Below are positions 24,284 through 32,577 of a DNA stretch of 40,580 bases, in pieces. A model generated the notes under the pieces. That model ran no database searches and was not told the DNA's origin. It worked only from the letters and a program-made list of their open reading frames with translations. Source of the stretch: Acidimicrobiia bacterium (GTDB taxonomy: Bacteria; Actinomycetota; Acidimicrobiia; IMCC26256; JAMXLJ01); assembly GCA_024281095.1 (NCBI GenBank), contig JAMXLJ010000153.1, forward strand, positions 1 through 40,580, given 5' to 3'. Within the stretch, counting starts at the first letter, position 1. Each line of letters starts with the position of its first letter. The translations under genes and the position numbers were made by a program.

Positions 24284-26242
24284 TCATCTGCTGACGGCCC
24301 AGTTGCTGACCACTGCTTGTGATCCAACGGCCGGCGTATCGGTGTAATTCACCACTGCGCGTACTCGGCGCACGCCGTCGACCTGGCCGATGAACACCAC
24401 GCTGCGCACAGAAGGTGGGACCGAGATGTTGGTCGAGATCGTGGAGATGCTCGGCGGGTCGTACAGCGCGATGGCGCGGACGATGATGCCGCGTGTCGCC
24501 TGCACCTTCGTCGCGAACGTCAACTCGAGATCGAGGCGCGCGAGCGGCGCGTACACCGTGCCGTTCAGATAGAACCCGCCGCCGAAGATCGACGTGAGCG
24601 CGACGAACGAGCACGCGCCGTTGCCGCCGAGGATGCCGCCGGGAAGGAGGATGCAGCCCGACTGCGCGCGCAGCGCCGGCGCGGTGTAGTTGACGACGAC
24701 CTCGAGCCCATCGAGATCCAACGCCGAGGCGGGCGAACCGCTGCTGTTGAGCTTTCCCGCGTAGACGACGTTGAGCGTCGAGAGCTGCGTGGCGGTCGTG
24801 ATGCACGACACGTTGTAGAGCGGGTCGGTGCCGAGCGTGGTGCGCGCGGTGATCGGGATCGAGCAGCTCGCGCCGTTGCCGTTCACGGTCGCCGTGAGCG
24901 TGTTGACGCTCGTCGGCGAGGACTCACGGTGCGCGACGCGCAGCTGCACCGAGGTGATGACCGACCCGGCGGGGATCGCGTTGGTCCCGTAGCCGTTGAA
25001 CGTCATCGATGCCGTCTTCCCGGCCCCGCTGAGGTTCGCGGTCGTCACGACGTTGTCGATCGCGTTCAACGCATTCGAGGGACTGAGTGGGCTGGCCCAG
25101 CCGGCGGTCGGCGTGAACGCCGTCGGCTTGTAGGTCGTCGTCGTCGGAGTTGCATTCCCGGTCTTCTGGCCGTAAAGCACGAGCTCGCGCCCGTTGGCGT
25201 CGGGCGACGCGCACAGCTCCGTGCTGCCCGCGGCAAAGAGCCACTGGCTGTCGCCGCCCCAGACGAACTGCACGCCGGTGTTCGGCGCGGGATCGGTGTC
25301 GACCTTGCACGCGCCGGGCGAGGGGATGACGGGCCGCGTGGCGCTGGTCGTGCTCCAGCCCTTGGGCGTGCCGCCCACGATGTTGATCGACGGGTCGGAG
25401 ATGAACCAGAGGTTGCCCGTGCCGTAGTTCGCGAGGTCGAAGTCGAAGTAGTACGCGCCGGGTTGGAACCACAGCACCGCGTTCTGGCAGTGGCCGTCGG
25501 TGAGGGCGGTGAGCGAGGCCTCGTCGTCGTAGTAGCCGGGCGTGAACGTGACGATCTTGTTCGCGGCCGTCGGGCACGCGGGCACGTTCTGGCGGGCCGG
25601 AACGACGCTGAGCGGCGACGGGTAGTTCGGGTCGTTGCCCTCCGGGTGGCCGGTCGGCCCGGCGTTGCACGTGACCGGGTTCCCGGTCACCGTTCCGCTG
25701 CAGGCACCACGCGCGGTGACCGGGTAGGTCCCGGTGTCGAGTGATCCGTTTCCGGCCCACTGGTTCGCGCTGATGCTCGAGTTCGAGAAGACCGGGCCGC
25801 CGATGTGCACCGTGCCCTGCTGGAAGAAGCTGCCCACGCTGATGCCGGGCTCCGACGAACCGGTGCCCGTGGTGAGGAGGGCCTGGCTCGGGAAGCTGGC
25901 GACGGAGCCGCCGCCGGACACGGCCTGGCCCGCGCACGTCGCGTTGATCGTGTGGCCGGCCGCGGCGGGGAAGCTGAGCGTCGGACAGCTCCCACCGTTC
26001 GTCCCCAGACTCGAGTTGCCCCGCACGAAGTCGATCGCAGTGTCGACGGCGCCTTGCGCGGCATAGACCGCGGCCCGCTGGTCGCGCACCGACTTGACGG
26101 TCTGAAAGCTGACCGCACCGAACTGCGCGAGTACTCCCGCACCGACGCCGAACAGCGTGATGAACGCGAGCGCGAGCACGAGCGAGGTGCCCCGCTCGTC
26201 GCGCGAGGGGCTCGGCACGCGGAGCAGCCGTCGCCGTCTCAC
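24284..26242 (-). CDS. Large PilX-like minor pilin/pilus assembly protein
   Basis: A 652-residue protein. The GTG start at 26242 overlaps the stop of the preceding gene as GTGA. The N-terminus is a PilX-like signal: basic leader, DERG, then TSLVLALAFITLFGVGAGVL, without Glu5. Residues 60-360 are Gly/Ser/Thr-rich with spaced cysteines. Residues about 365-520 look like a separate beta-sandwich module: FTPTAGWASPLSPSNALNAI, ASMTFNGYGTNAIPAGSVIT, VQLRVAHRESS, then LDLDGLEVVVNY. After it the PilX-like part resumes with RAQSGCILLPGG and GGGFYLNGTVYAPLARLDLE. The module resembles carbohydrate- or surface-binding domains, but its role is unproven. It is probably a pilus tip or priming component. Confidence 0.75.
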   Translation of the reverse strand: MRRRRLLRVPSPSRDERGTSLVLALAFITLFGVGAGVLAQFGAVSFQTVKSVRDQRAAVYAAQGAVDTAIDFVRGNSSLGTNGGSCPTLSFPAAAGHTINATCAGQAVSGGGSVASFPSQALLTTGTGSSEPGISVGSFFQQGTVHIGGPVFSNSSISANQWAGNGSLDTGTYPVTARGACSGTVTGNPVTCNAGPTGHPEGNDPNYPSPLSVVPARQNVPACPTAANKIVTFTPGYYDDEASLTALTDGHCQNAVLWFQPGAYYFDFDLANYGTGNLWFISDPSINIVGGTPKGWSTTSATRPVIPSPGACKVDTDPAPNTGVQFVWGGDSQWLFAAGSTELCASPDANGRELVLYGQKTGNATPTTTTYKPTAFTPTAGWASPLSPSNALNAIDNVVTTANLSGAGKTASMTFNGYGTNAIPAGSVITSVQLRVAHRESSPTSVNTLTATVNGNGASCSIPITARTTLGTDPLYNVSCITTATQLSTLNVVYAGKLNSSGSPASALDLDGLEVVVNYTAPALRAQSGCILLPGGILGGNGACSFVALTSIFGGGFYLNGTVYAPLARLDLELTFATKVQATRGIIVRAIALYDPPSISTISTNISVPPSVRSVVFIGQVDGVRRVRAVVNYTDTPAVGSQAVVSNWAVSR

Positions 26243-26763
26243 GCCGACCTCCGCGTACCGGTGACGGTGTACTGCCAGCCGCTGGTGCCCTTGACGGTGA
26301 GCGTCGCCGACTTGAACGTCGCGTCACACGCAGCCGTCGGCGCGCACGCAATCGTCGGCGTTCCGCTCAGCCCCGACGCGAGCAGGTTCTTGCTCACCAG
26401 GCTGCCACCCTGGCAGAACATGCGCACCATGTCGGTCGTCCCCGCGGGAACGGCATACGTCACTTCGTTGGTGAGTGAGCGGTCGTCGGCCCAGTCGAAG
26501 CTCGCGACGACCGCCGGGCCCGTGCCACCGCACGGCGCCGGATCCGCGGGAACGATGTTCGTCGCGCTCGCGACGTCGAACGGGAAGTAGTTGGCGGTGA
26601 GCTGCGCGCCCCGCGCCTCCATCAGCCGCTCCTGCGAGTCGCTCGTCGTGCGCAGACCCACGATGATCGACCCGCACAACGGCACCATGATGACGCCGAG
26701 GATGCTCACCGCGACCAAGAGCTCCGCGAGGGTGAATCCGCGTTCGTCACGGGCGCGGCGCAT
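26239..26763 (-). CDS. PilW-like minor pilin
   Basis: A 174-residue prepilin-like protein. The ATG at 26763 overlaps the preceding stop by one base. The leader MRRARDERG is followed by FTLAELLVAVSILGVIMVPL with Glu at position 5. The head has GLRTTSDSQERLMEARGAQL, ACAPTAACDATF and a C-terminal KGTSGWQYTVTGTRRSA. It fits the PilW/GspJ-like minor pilins that start pilus assembly with PilV and PilX partners. It is coupled on both sides, so equal amounts with its neighbours are expected. Confidence 0.8.
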   Translation of the reverse strand: MRRARDERGFTLAELLVAVSILGVIMVPLCGSIIVGLRTTSDSQERLMEARGAQLTANYFPFDVASATNIVPADPAPCGGTGPAVVASFDWADDRSLTNEVTYAVPAGTTDMVRMFCQGGSLVSKNLLASGLSGTPTIACAPTAACDATFKSATLTVKGTSGWQYTVTGTRRSA

Positions 26764-27197
26764 CACGGGACCCGCTTGTAGATCGTCATGGTCTCGTTGA
26801 CCCGGCCGTCGGCGGTCTTGGCCTGCAGATCGACTGCCTGTACGCCCTGATCGGTCGCCGGGCACGTCGTCGTGAAGTTCGCCGGATTGTTGCCGTCCCA
26901 GTAGCGCACCGCGGTCGGGCCGACGGTGTATCCCGTGGGCGTCGAGAAGCCCGCGATCGTGTACGCAGTCGTGGACGCGCAATTCACATACGAGACGCCC
27001 TGGATCTGTTCCGCATAGCTGCGCATGAGCGCCTCGGCCGAGCCCTCCTTCTTGCTGATGTCCGAGGTCTGCTCCGAGACCGCGAGCGCGCCGAGCACCG
27101 CCGCGAACAGGATCCCCATGATCCCGATCGTGACGAGGATCTCGGCGAGGGTCTCGCCCCGTTCGCCGGCGCGGACGCGGGCGCGCAGCCGTCGCAT
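26763..27197 (-). CDS. PilV-like minor pilin
   Basis: A 144-residue prepilin-like protein. The ATG at 27197 overlaps the pilC stop by one base (a TTG three bases upstream is also open). The basic leader ends AGERG, followed by ETLAEILVTIGIMGILFAAV: the usual Phe1 is Glu, while Glu5 is kept. The short head has SYVNCASTTAYTIAGFSTPT and TTCPATDQGVQAVDL with a likely disulfide, ending NETMTIYKRVP. It is read here as PilV/GspI-like. The Glu at mature position 1 may affect N-methylation but cleavage needs mainly the preceding Gly. Confidence 0.8.
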   Translation of the reverse strand: MRRLRARVRAGERGETLAEILVTIGIMGILFAAVLGALAVSEQTSDISKKEGSAEALMRSYAEQIQGVSYVNCASTTAYTIAGFSTPTGYTVGPTAVRYWDGNNPANFTTTCPATDQGVQAVDLQAKTADGRVNETMTIYKRVP

Positions 27198-28414
27198 CAA
27201 TGCACCTGTCCGGCGTGCGACGACTTGAAGATTCCGTACATCGCCGAGATCAGCGCGATCGCGACGAAGCCCACGACGAGGCCCATGAACACGATCACGG
27301 CGGGCTCGAACACCGTCGTCAGCTGCTTCACCTTGTGGCCGAGCTCACCTGCGTAGAACTCGCCCGCGGTCTCGAGCTGGTGGTCGAGCGAACCGGTGTC
27401 CTCGCCGACCTGCATCATCTGCGCCGCGGCCCGGGGGAAGAGGCCGCTCTCGCGGATCGGGCCCGCGATGCCGGCTCCCCGCAACATCTCTTCGCGCGCG
27501 TTCTCGAGCGCCCGCTCGAACACGATGTTGCGCGCGCTGTCGGCCGCGGCCCGCATCGCCTCGGGGAGAGGCACCCCGGCCCGGATCATCGCTCCGAACA
27601 CCCGGCAGAAGCGTTCGATGGTCGCGAGACGAACCACCTCGCCGATCAACGGCAGCTTCAGGAAGATGCGGTCTCTGACGACCCGTCCGCTCGGCGAGCG
27701 GAAGAAGATCCATCCGCCCGCGAGCGCCACCACGACCAGCGTGATGCTGTACATCCACGTCGAGCTGACGAAGTGCGCCATCGCCAGGAGCATCCGGGTC
27801 GGAAGCGGAAGCTTGGCCCCGAACGACTTGAAGAAGTTGGCGAAGCGCGGCAGCACGAAGGTGACGAGGACGCCGACCACTCCGAACGACATCAGGAGGA
27901 TGATCACCGGATACGTCAGCGCGGACTTGATCGTCCGGCGGGCTTCGAGGTCACGCTCCACGTACTGCGACAGCTGGTTGAGCACCTGGTCGAGACCACC
28001 GGTGAGCTCGGCCGCGCGGAGCATCGGCACGTAGTACGGCGGAAACGCGCTCGCGTGCAGCGCGACGGCGTCCGCGAAGCTGGCTCCGTTGCGCAGGGCG
28101 TCGGCCGCGTCGACGAGCACCTGGTGCATCAATCCCTTCGGATACTCCTCGAGCAACGCCTCGAGCGCGGTCAGCACCGGGATACCCGATCGCACGAACG
28201 CGCCGAGCTGGCGCGAGAACAACATGAGCTCCGGGCCCTTGATCCGCCGCGCGGTGAGCTCGAACTCGCCGATGCTCTTCTTCTCCTCCAGCTTCGTCAG
28301 CTGCAGGTCCTGTGCGAGCAACATGTTGCGGGCACGCGTGAGGCTCTCGGCCTCGATCACCCCCGCCGCGGACTCACCGGCCAGCGTCGTCGCGTCGTAC
28401 TTGTACTTCGGCAT
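27197..28414 (-). CDS. pilC: Type IV pilus inner-membrane platform protein
   Basis: A 405-residue PilC/GspF protein that anchors the assembly ATPase in the inner membrane. It begins MPKYKYDATTLAGESAAGVI. Two T2SF domains follow: LMLFSRQLGAFVRSGIPVLT near residue 65 and RFCRVFGAMIRAGVPLPEAM near 270. Each is followed by membrane segments; helices include TYPVIILLMSFGVVGVLVTF, YSITLVVVALAGGWIFF and the C-terminal PAVIVFMGLVVGFVAIALIS. Length is typical. The ATG lies 10 bases after pilB. Confidence 0.95.
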   Translation of the reverse strand: MPKYKYDATTLAGESAAGVIEAESLTRARNMLLAQDLQLTKLEEKKSIGEFELTARRIKGPELMLFSRQLGAFVRSGIPVLTALEALLEEYPKGLMHQVLVDAADALRNGASFADAVALHASAFPPYYVPMLRAAELTGGLDQVLNQLSQYVERDLEARRTIKSALTYPVIILLMSFGVVGVLVTFVLPRFANFFKSFGAKLPLPTRMLLAMAHFVSSTWMYSITLVVVALAGGWIFFRSPSGRVVRDRIFLKLPLIGEVVRLATIERFCRVFGAMIRAGVPLPEAMRAAADSARNIVFERALENAREEMLRGAGIAGPIRESGLFPRAAAQMMQVGEDTGSLDHQLETAGEFYAGELGHKVKQLTTVFEPAVIVFMGLVVGFVAIALISAMYGIFKSSHAGQVH

Positions 28415-28424
28415 CCCCGCCCTC

Positions 28425-30191
28425 CTAGATCAGGTACACGCCGCGGAGGATCTCGGCGATCGTGGTGACGTCGGCGTCGACGAGACGAAGCGCCTCTTCG
28501 CGCATCGGCCGCATCCCGTCGCGGATCGCTTGTTCGCGCACGGTCGCGTGCGTTGCGTTGGCGACGATGAGCTCCCGCATCTCCTCGGTGACCGCGAGGA
28601 GCTCGAAGACGCCGATTCGATCCTCGAACCCGGTATGCGAGCAGAAGTTGCACCCCGCGCCGTGGAAGAACGATTCCTTCACCCGACCGGTCGCCCGTTC
28701 GAAGAACGCGAGCTCGTCGGCGGTCGGCTGGTACGGCACCTTGCAGTGCCGGCACGTGCGGCGCACGAGCCGCTGTGCCACCACTCCCAGCAACGACGAC
28801 GCGATCAGGAAGCCCTCGATGCCCATGTCGAGGAACCGGTGGACGGCCGCCGACGCGTCGGTGGAGTGGAGCGACGAGAGGACGAAGTGACCGGTCAGCG
28901 CGGCTTGCACCGCGATGCCCGAGGTCTCGACGTCACGCATTTCGCCGACGAGAATCACGTCGGGGTCCTGACGCAGGATCGCGCGCAAGCCGTTTGCGAA
29001 CGTGACGCCGGCCTGTTCGTGGATCTGGATCTGGTTGATCGTCGGGAAGACGTATTCGACCGGGTCCTCGATGGTCATGAGGTTGCGCTCGGGCGAGTTC
29101 ATCTCGTTGAGGGTGGCGTACAGGGTCGTCGTCTTTCCGCTGCCGGTCGGGCCCGCCACGACGACCATCCCGTACGGGTTGCGGGCGAGCTCGCGGAACC
29201 GCTCGTACGTGTCCGCGGGCATGCCGAGGTCGCTCAGGTGCTTCAACGACTGGCTCTTGTCGAGGAGCCGCAACACGCACTTCTCGCCGTGCACGGTCGA
29301 GGTCGTGGACACGCGGACGTCGAGCGGGCGGCCGTCGGCGACGGTCTCGATCTGGCCGTCCTGCGAGCGACGGCGCTCGACGATGTTCATGCCGGCCATG
29401 ATCTTGATCCGGCTCACGAGCGCCGGGCCCATGGACGCGGGGAGGCGCGACACCTCGTGCAGCGCGCCGTCGATCCGGTACCGGACCCGGATTGCCTCGC
29501 CGAGCGGCTCGATGTGGATGTCGGACGCGCGATCGCGCACGGCCTGAAGGAGCAGAAGGTCGAACACCCTCACGACAGGCGCGCTGTCGTCGATCTGCCC
29601 CGGGAGCGCACTCTCGACCGGCGCGCGTTCGCTGATGCCGGCCTCGAAGTGACGGATCTGGTCCGCCACACCGGCCAGTGCGCGATAGCTCTGGTTGACC
29701 GTTCGCTCGATGTCGGACCGCGGCGCGATGACGAGCACGATCGGGCCTTCGACGGCTTGCTGCAGCACGTGCCGCGCGTCGCCCTCCTCCGAGTCGGCGA
29801 CCGCGATGAGCAGACCGTCCTCGGTCCGGCGGATCGGCACCGCGTGCAGGCTGCGGGCGACGCTCTCCGACAGCGCCGCGAGGGCCTCGGGTTCGGGGAC
29901 ATCGTTGCGGAGGTCGACGAGGGGCAGGCCCTGCTGCTCGGCAAGGACACGTGCGAGGTCGCGCTCGTCGAGCAGCCCGAGCTTCACGAGCGCGGTGCCG
30001 AGGCGGCCGCCGGAGGCGGCTTGCTCGAGCAGGCCCTGCGCGAGCTGGCCGTCGTCGAGCAGGTTCCGCTCGAGCAGCAGCTCCCCGAGGCGCGGTCCGC
30101 CCGCCGCGCTCGACGGCGCCGCCGCGGCGTGCGGCGTGCGCGGCGCGTCGACGTCCGGCGCGTCCGGACCGGGACCTCTCCGTAGCTTCAT
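28425..30191 (-). CDS. pilB: Type IV pilus assembly ATPase
   Basis: A 588-residue PilB/GspE ATPase that powers pilus extension. The ATG at 30191 is chosen because AGGTGAGG precedes it. A Pro/Ala-rich tail leads into an N-terminal GspE domain (LGELLLERNLLDDGQLAQGL and a second similar repeat, then LPLVDLRND). The ATPase domain has IHIEPLG, Walker A AGPTGSGKTTTLYATLNEM near residue 345, the Asp box TIEDPVEY, Walker B AILRQDPDVILVGEMRDVET and the His box HFVLSSLHSTDA. Zinc cysteines are CRHC near 478 and CNFC near 512. No retraction ATPase PilT, peptidase PilD, PilMNO or secretin is in the window. Confidence 0.95.
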   Translation of the reverse strand: MKLRRGPGPDAPDVDAPRTPHAAAAPSSAAGGPRLGELLLERNLLDDGQLAQGLLEQAASGGRLGTALVKLGLLDERDLARVLAEQQGLPLVDLRNDVPEPEALAALSESVARSLHAVPIRRTEDGLLIAVADSEEGDARHVLQQAVEGPIVLVIAPRSDIERTVNQSYRALAGVADQIRHFEAGISERAPVESALPGQIDDSAPVVRVFDLLLLQAVRDRASDIHIEPLGEAIRVRYRIDGALHEVSRLPASMGPALVSRIKIMAGMNIVERRRSQDGQIETVADGRPLDVRVSTTSTVHGEKCVLRLLDKSQSLKHLSDLGMPADTYERFRELARNPYGMVVVAGPTGSGKTTTLYATLNEMNSPERNLMTIEDPVEYVFPTINQIQIHEQAGVTFANGLRAILRQDPDVILVGEMRDVETSGIAVQAALTGHFVLSSLHSTDASAAVHRFLDMGIEGFLIASSLLGVVAQRLVRRTCRHCKVPYQPTADELAFFERATGRVKESFFHGAGCNFCSHTGFEDRIGVFELLAVTEEMRELIVANATHATVREQAIRDGMRPMREEALRLVDADVTTIAEILRGVYLI

Positions 30192-30378
30192 CTTCGGCCT
30201 CACCTCGTTCGACGCCCGCCGGACGATCCGCACCGCTGCCGGTGCCTGATGTCCATCTCGTCGGCCGGTGAAGGGCCTGGCTGTAGGCTCTTTCTCGCCT
30301 CGACCGGGGCCCGCGTATGCCATAAACCGGGCGGATTCGGGCTACCGGCGTGCGGACGGCTTCAGAGCGGGGGGTGGG

Positions 30379-32067
30379 ATGACCGGTTGGAACCTGGCCA
30401 CCTGTTGGGAGGCGATCGCAGACGCCCGGCCCGACCATCCCGCCCTCGTCCACGGCTCCCGCCGGGTCACGTGGGGCGAGTTCGACGACCGGGCGTCACG
30501 GCTCGCGTCGGCCTTCCGGTCGCTCGGCCTCGGGGTCGACTCGAAGGTTGCGCTGTATCTCTCCAATCGCAACGAGTACCTCGAGGCGACCGCGGCCGCG
30601 TTCAAGTTGCGCGGCGCGCACGTCAACGTGAACTACCGCTATCTCGAGGACGAGCTCGCCTATCTCATCGACAACTCCGACGCGGAGGTGCTGCTCTTCC
30701 ACGGGGCTCTGGCCGAGCACGTCGCTCGGGTGCGCGACCGGCTCCCCCGACTGCGCGGCGTCGTCCAGGTCGACGACGGAACCGAGCTCCTCGACGGCGC
30801 GCTCGCGTACGAAGAGCTGATCGCCGCGCACGACCCGATGGAGCGCGTCGACCGCACCGGCGACGAGCTGTACATCCTCTACACCGGCGGCACGACCGGG
30901 ATGCCGAAGGGCGTCATGTGGCGCAACGAGGACCTCTACCGCGCGCTCATTTCCGCGATCGTGAGCCTCGTGCGCGAAGCCGCGCCCGACACGCCGGACG
31001 GCCATGCGACGTTGGCCGCCCGCGTCGCCGACTCGGGTCTCACGCCGACGCATCTGCCCGCCTCTCCGCTCATGCACGGCACCGGTTTCATGTCGTCGGT
31101 GCAGGCGCTGTTGCTCGGCGGCACGATCGTGACACTCGAGTCGCGGCACTTCGATCCCGACGAGCTCTGGCGCACGGTGGGTCGCGAGAAGGTGACGCAG
31201 ATGGCGATCGTCGGTGACGCGTTCGCGAAGCCGATGGTGGGCGCGCTCGAAGACGCGGAGCGCCGCGGCGAGCCCTACGACCTGTCGTCGCTCAAGCTGG
31301 TGATCAGCTCGGGCGTGATGTGGAGCGCGCCGGTGAAGCAGGCCTTGATGCAACGGGGATCGTTCGTGTGTCTCGACTCACTCGGTTCGAGTGAGGGCGT
31401 CGGGTTCGCCGGCTCCATCAGCGCGCCCGGCCACGACGTGAACACCGCGAAGTTCACGATCGGCGAGCACACGAAGGTGCTCACCGAGGACGGCCGCGAG
31501 GTGCAGCCCGGCTCCGACGAGATCGGCCTGCTCTCGCTGACGGGACCGCTCCCGCTCGGCTACTACAAGGACCCCGAGAAGAGCGCCGCGACCTTCCGGA
31601 CCATCGGAGGCGTGCGCTACTCGATCCCCGGCGACTGGGCCCGGGTCGGCGCGGACGGGACCATCGAGCTGCTCGGCCGGGGTTCGGTGTCGATCAACAC
31701 GGGCGGCGAGAAGGTGTTCCCCGAAGAGGTCGAGGAGGCCCTCAAGCTGCACCCCGACGTGGCGGACGCCCTCGTCGTGGGGGTTCCCGACGACCGTTTC
31801 GGCGAAGTCGTCGCCGCGCTCGTCGCGCCGCGGTCCGGGGCGACCCTCGACGGGGGCGACGTGAAGGAGCTCGTGCGGGCGCACCTCGCGGGCTTCAAGC
31901 AGCCTCGCCACGTGCTCGTCGTCGACCGGCTGGTGCGCGGCCCCAACGGGAAGGCCGACTACGCCTGGGGCCGAGCTCGCGCACTCGAACGGCTCGCGAA
32001 CGATGCGCCGGCTCGGGGCGCGAAAGGGGCGGCGCTCGACGGCGCCGCCCGTTCGCAAACTGTTTGA
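30379..32067 (+). CDS. Acyl-CoA synthetase (FadD-like)
   Basis: A 562-residue adenylate-forming enzyme that activates a carboxylic acid as acyl-AMP and then acyl-CoA. The ATG at 30379 has GGGGTGGG upstream and begins MTGWNLATCWEAIADARPDH. The AMP-binding motif is ILYTGGTTGMPKGVMWRNED. Later motifs are DSLGSSEGVGFAGS, YSIPGDWARVGADGTIELLG, NTGGEKVFPEEVEEALKLHP and a C-terminal catalytic lysine region GPNGKADY. The MWRNED variant resembles mycobacterial FadD enzymes for steroid side chains or long-chain acids, but no steroid genes are nearby, so the substrate is open. It is transcribed away from pilB and converges with groES, with 10 bases between stops. Confidence 0.92.
   Translation: MTGWNLATCWEAIADARPDHPALVHGSRRVTWGEFDDRASRLASAFRSLGLGVDSKVALYLSNRNEYLEATAAAFKLRGAHVNVNYRYLEDELAYLIDNSDAEVLLFHGALAEHVARVRDRLPRLRGVVQVDDGTELLDGALAYEELIAAHDPMERVDRTGDELYILYTGGTTGMPKGVMWRNEDLYRALISAIVSLVREAAPDTPDGHATLAARVADSGLTPTHLPASPLMHGTGFMSSVQALLLGGTIVTLESRHFDPDELWRTVGREKVTQMAIVGDAFAKPMVGALEDAERRGEPYDLSSLKLVISSGVMWSAPVKQALMQRGSFVCLDSLGSSEGVGFAGSISAPGHDVNTAKFTIGEHTKVLTEDGREVQPGSDEIGLLSLTGPLPLGYYKDPEKSAATFRTIGGVRYSIPGDWARVGADGTIELLGRGSVSINTGGEKVFPEEVEEALKLHPDVADALVVGVPDDRFGEVVAALVAPRSGATLDGGDVKELVRAHLAGFKQPRHVLVVDRLVRGPNGKADYAWGRARALERLANDAPARGAKGAALDGAARSQTV
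32027..32050 (+). terminator. Hairpin at the end of the acyl-CoA synthetase gene
   Basis: GGGCGGCGC (32027-32035) pairs with GCGCCGCCC (32042-32050) around six bases. It lies just inside the coding end and is followed by a weak CTGTTT. It could act as a terminator between the convergent genes. Confidence 0.4.
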
Positions 32068-32077
32068 GGGGCTCGGG

Positions 32078-32392
32078 TTACTTCTTGCCCTTCTTGGCGC
32101 CGCCCGACGACTTCGCCAGCACGTCGCGGCTCGACAGGATCAGCAGGTCCTCGCCGTCGACCGTGATCTCGGTGCCGCCGTACTTCGAGTAGACCACGAC
32201 GTCGCCGACGGCGATGTCGAGGGGGATGATCTCGCCGGAGTACTCGGAACGCTTGCCCGGGCCCACGGCGAGGACCTCTCCCTGCTGCGGCTTCTCCTTC
32301 GCGGTGTCGGGAATGACGAGCCCGCTGACCGTCGTCTCCTCGGCCTCGGCGGTCCGGACGACGATCCGGTCCTCCAGCGGCTGCAGGTTCAT
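32078..32392 (-). CDS. groES: Co-chaperonin GroES
   Basis: A 104-residue 10-kDa lid subunit of the GroEL chaperonin. The ATG at 32392 has TAGGAGG upstream and begins [38 protein letters not shown] is the mobile loop that contacts GroEL, and [20 protein letters not shown] is the roof and base. A short Lys/Gly tail (GGAKKGKK) extends past the usual end. It is preceded by a CIRCE operator and promoter, so HrcA and heat stress should control it. No groEL follows: the next gene is convergent. Confidence 0.95.
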   Translation of the reverse strand: MNLQPLEDRIVVRTAEAEETTVSGLVIPDTAKEKPQQGEVLAVGPGKRSEYSGEIIPLDIAVGDVVVYSKYGGTEITVDGEDLLILSSRDVLAKSSGGAKKGKK

Positions 32393-32490
32393 CGATGGGC
32401 CTCCTACGGCGTGAGTGCGTGTGTCGATCTGTCGGGTGAGCCGGCCCTGCTGCTCCGGATTCCCGCGGGATCCCGTGGGTGCTCGCCCGT

Positions 32491-32517
32491 TTAGCACTCG
32501 GAGGGGGCGAGTGCTAA
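32491..32517. promoter_or_regulatory. CIRCE element (HrcA operator)
   Basis: TTAGCACTC (32491-32499), nine bases, then GAGTGCTAA (32509-32517): a perfect match to the CIRCE inverted repeat bound by the HrcA repressor. It lies just downstream of the groES -10 box, overlapping the expected transcript start. Confidence 0.97.
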
Positions 32518-32522
32518 CGAGC

Positions 32523-32551
32523 AAGGTAGCAGCGGTGCCGGAGCCGGGCAA
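32523..32551 (-). promoter_or_regulatory. groES promoter
   Basis: On the minus strand TTGCCC (32551-32546) is separated by exactly 17 bases from TACCTT (32528-32523). The start site would fall in the CIRCE element, so HrcA binding would block initiation. The spacing and position make this the best promoter in the window. Confidence 0.7.
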
Positions 32552-32576
32552 GGTCGCGACCGGCAGGGTCGCGACC
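32552..32576 (-). terminator. Hairpin between tsaD and groES
   Basis: GGTCGCGACC occurs at 32552-32561 and 32567-32576. Each copy is its own reverse complement, so they form a 10-base stem with a five-base loop directly after the tsaD stop. No T-run follows. It probably ends the tsa transcript before the groES promoter, which it touches. Confidence 0.55.
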
Positions 32577-32577
32577 G

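Noticed and set aside
28089-30185. A 698-codon open frame on the plus strand
   Set aside because: It is the complement of pilC and pilB, which have clear motifs. No motif or ribosome site supports the plus-strand frame.
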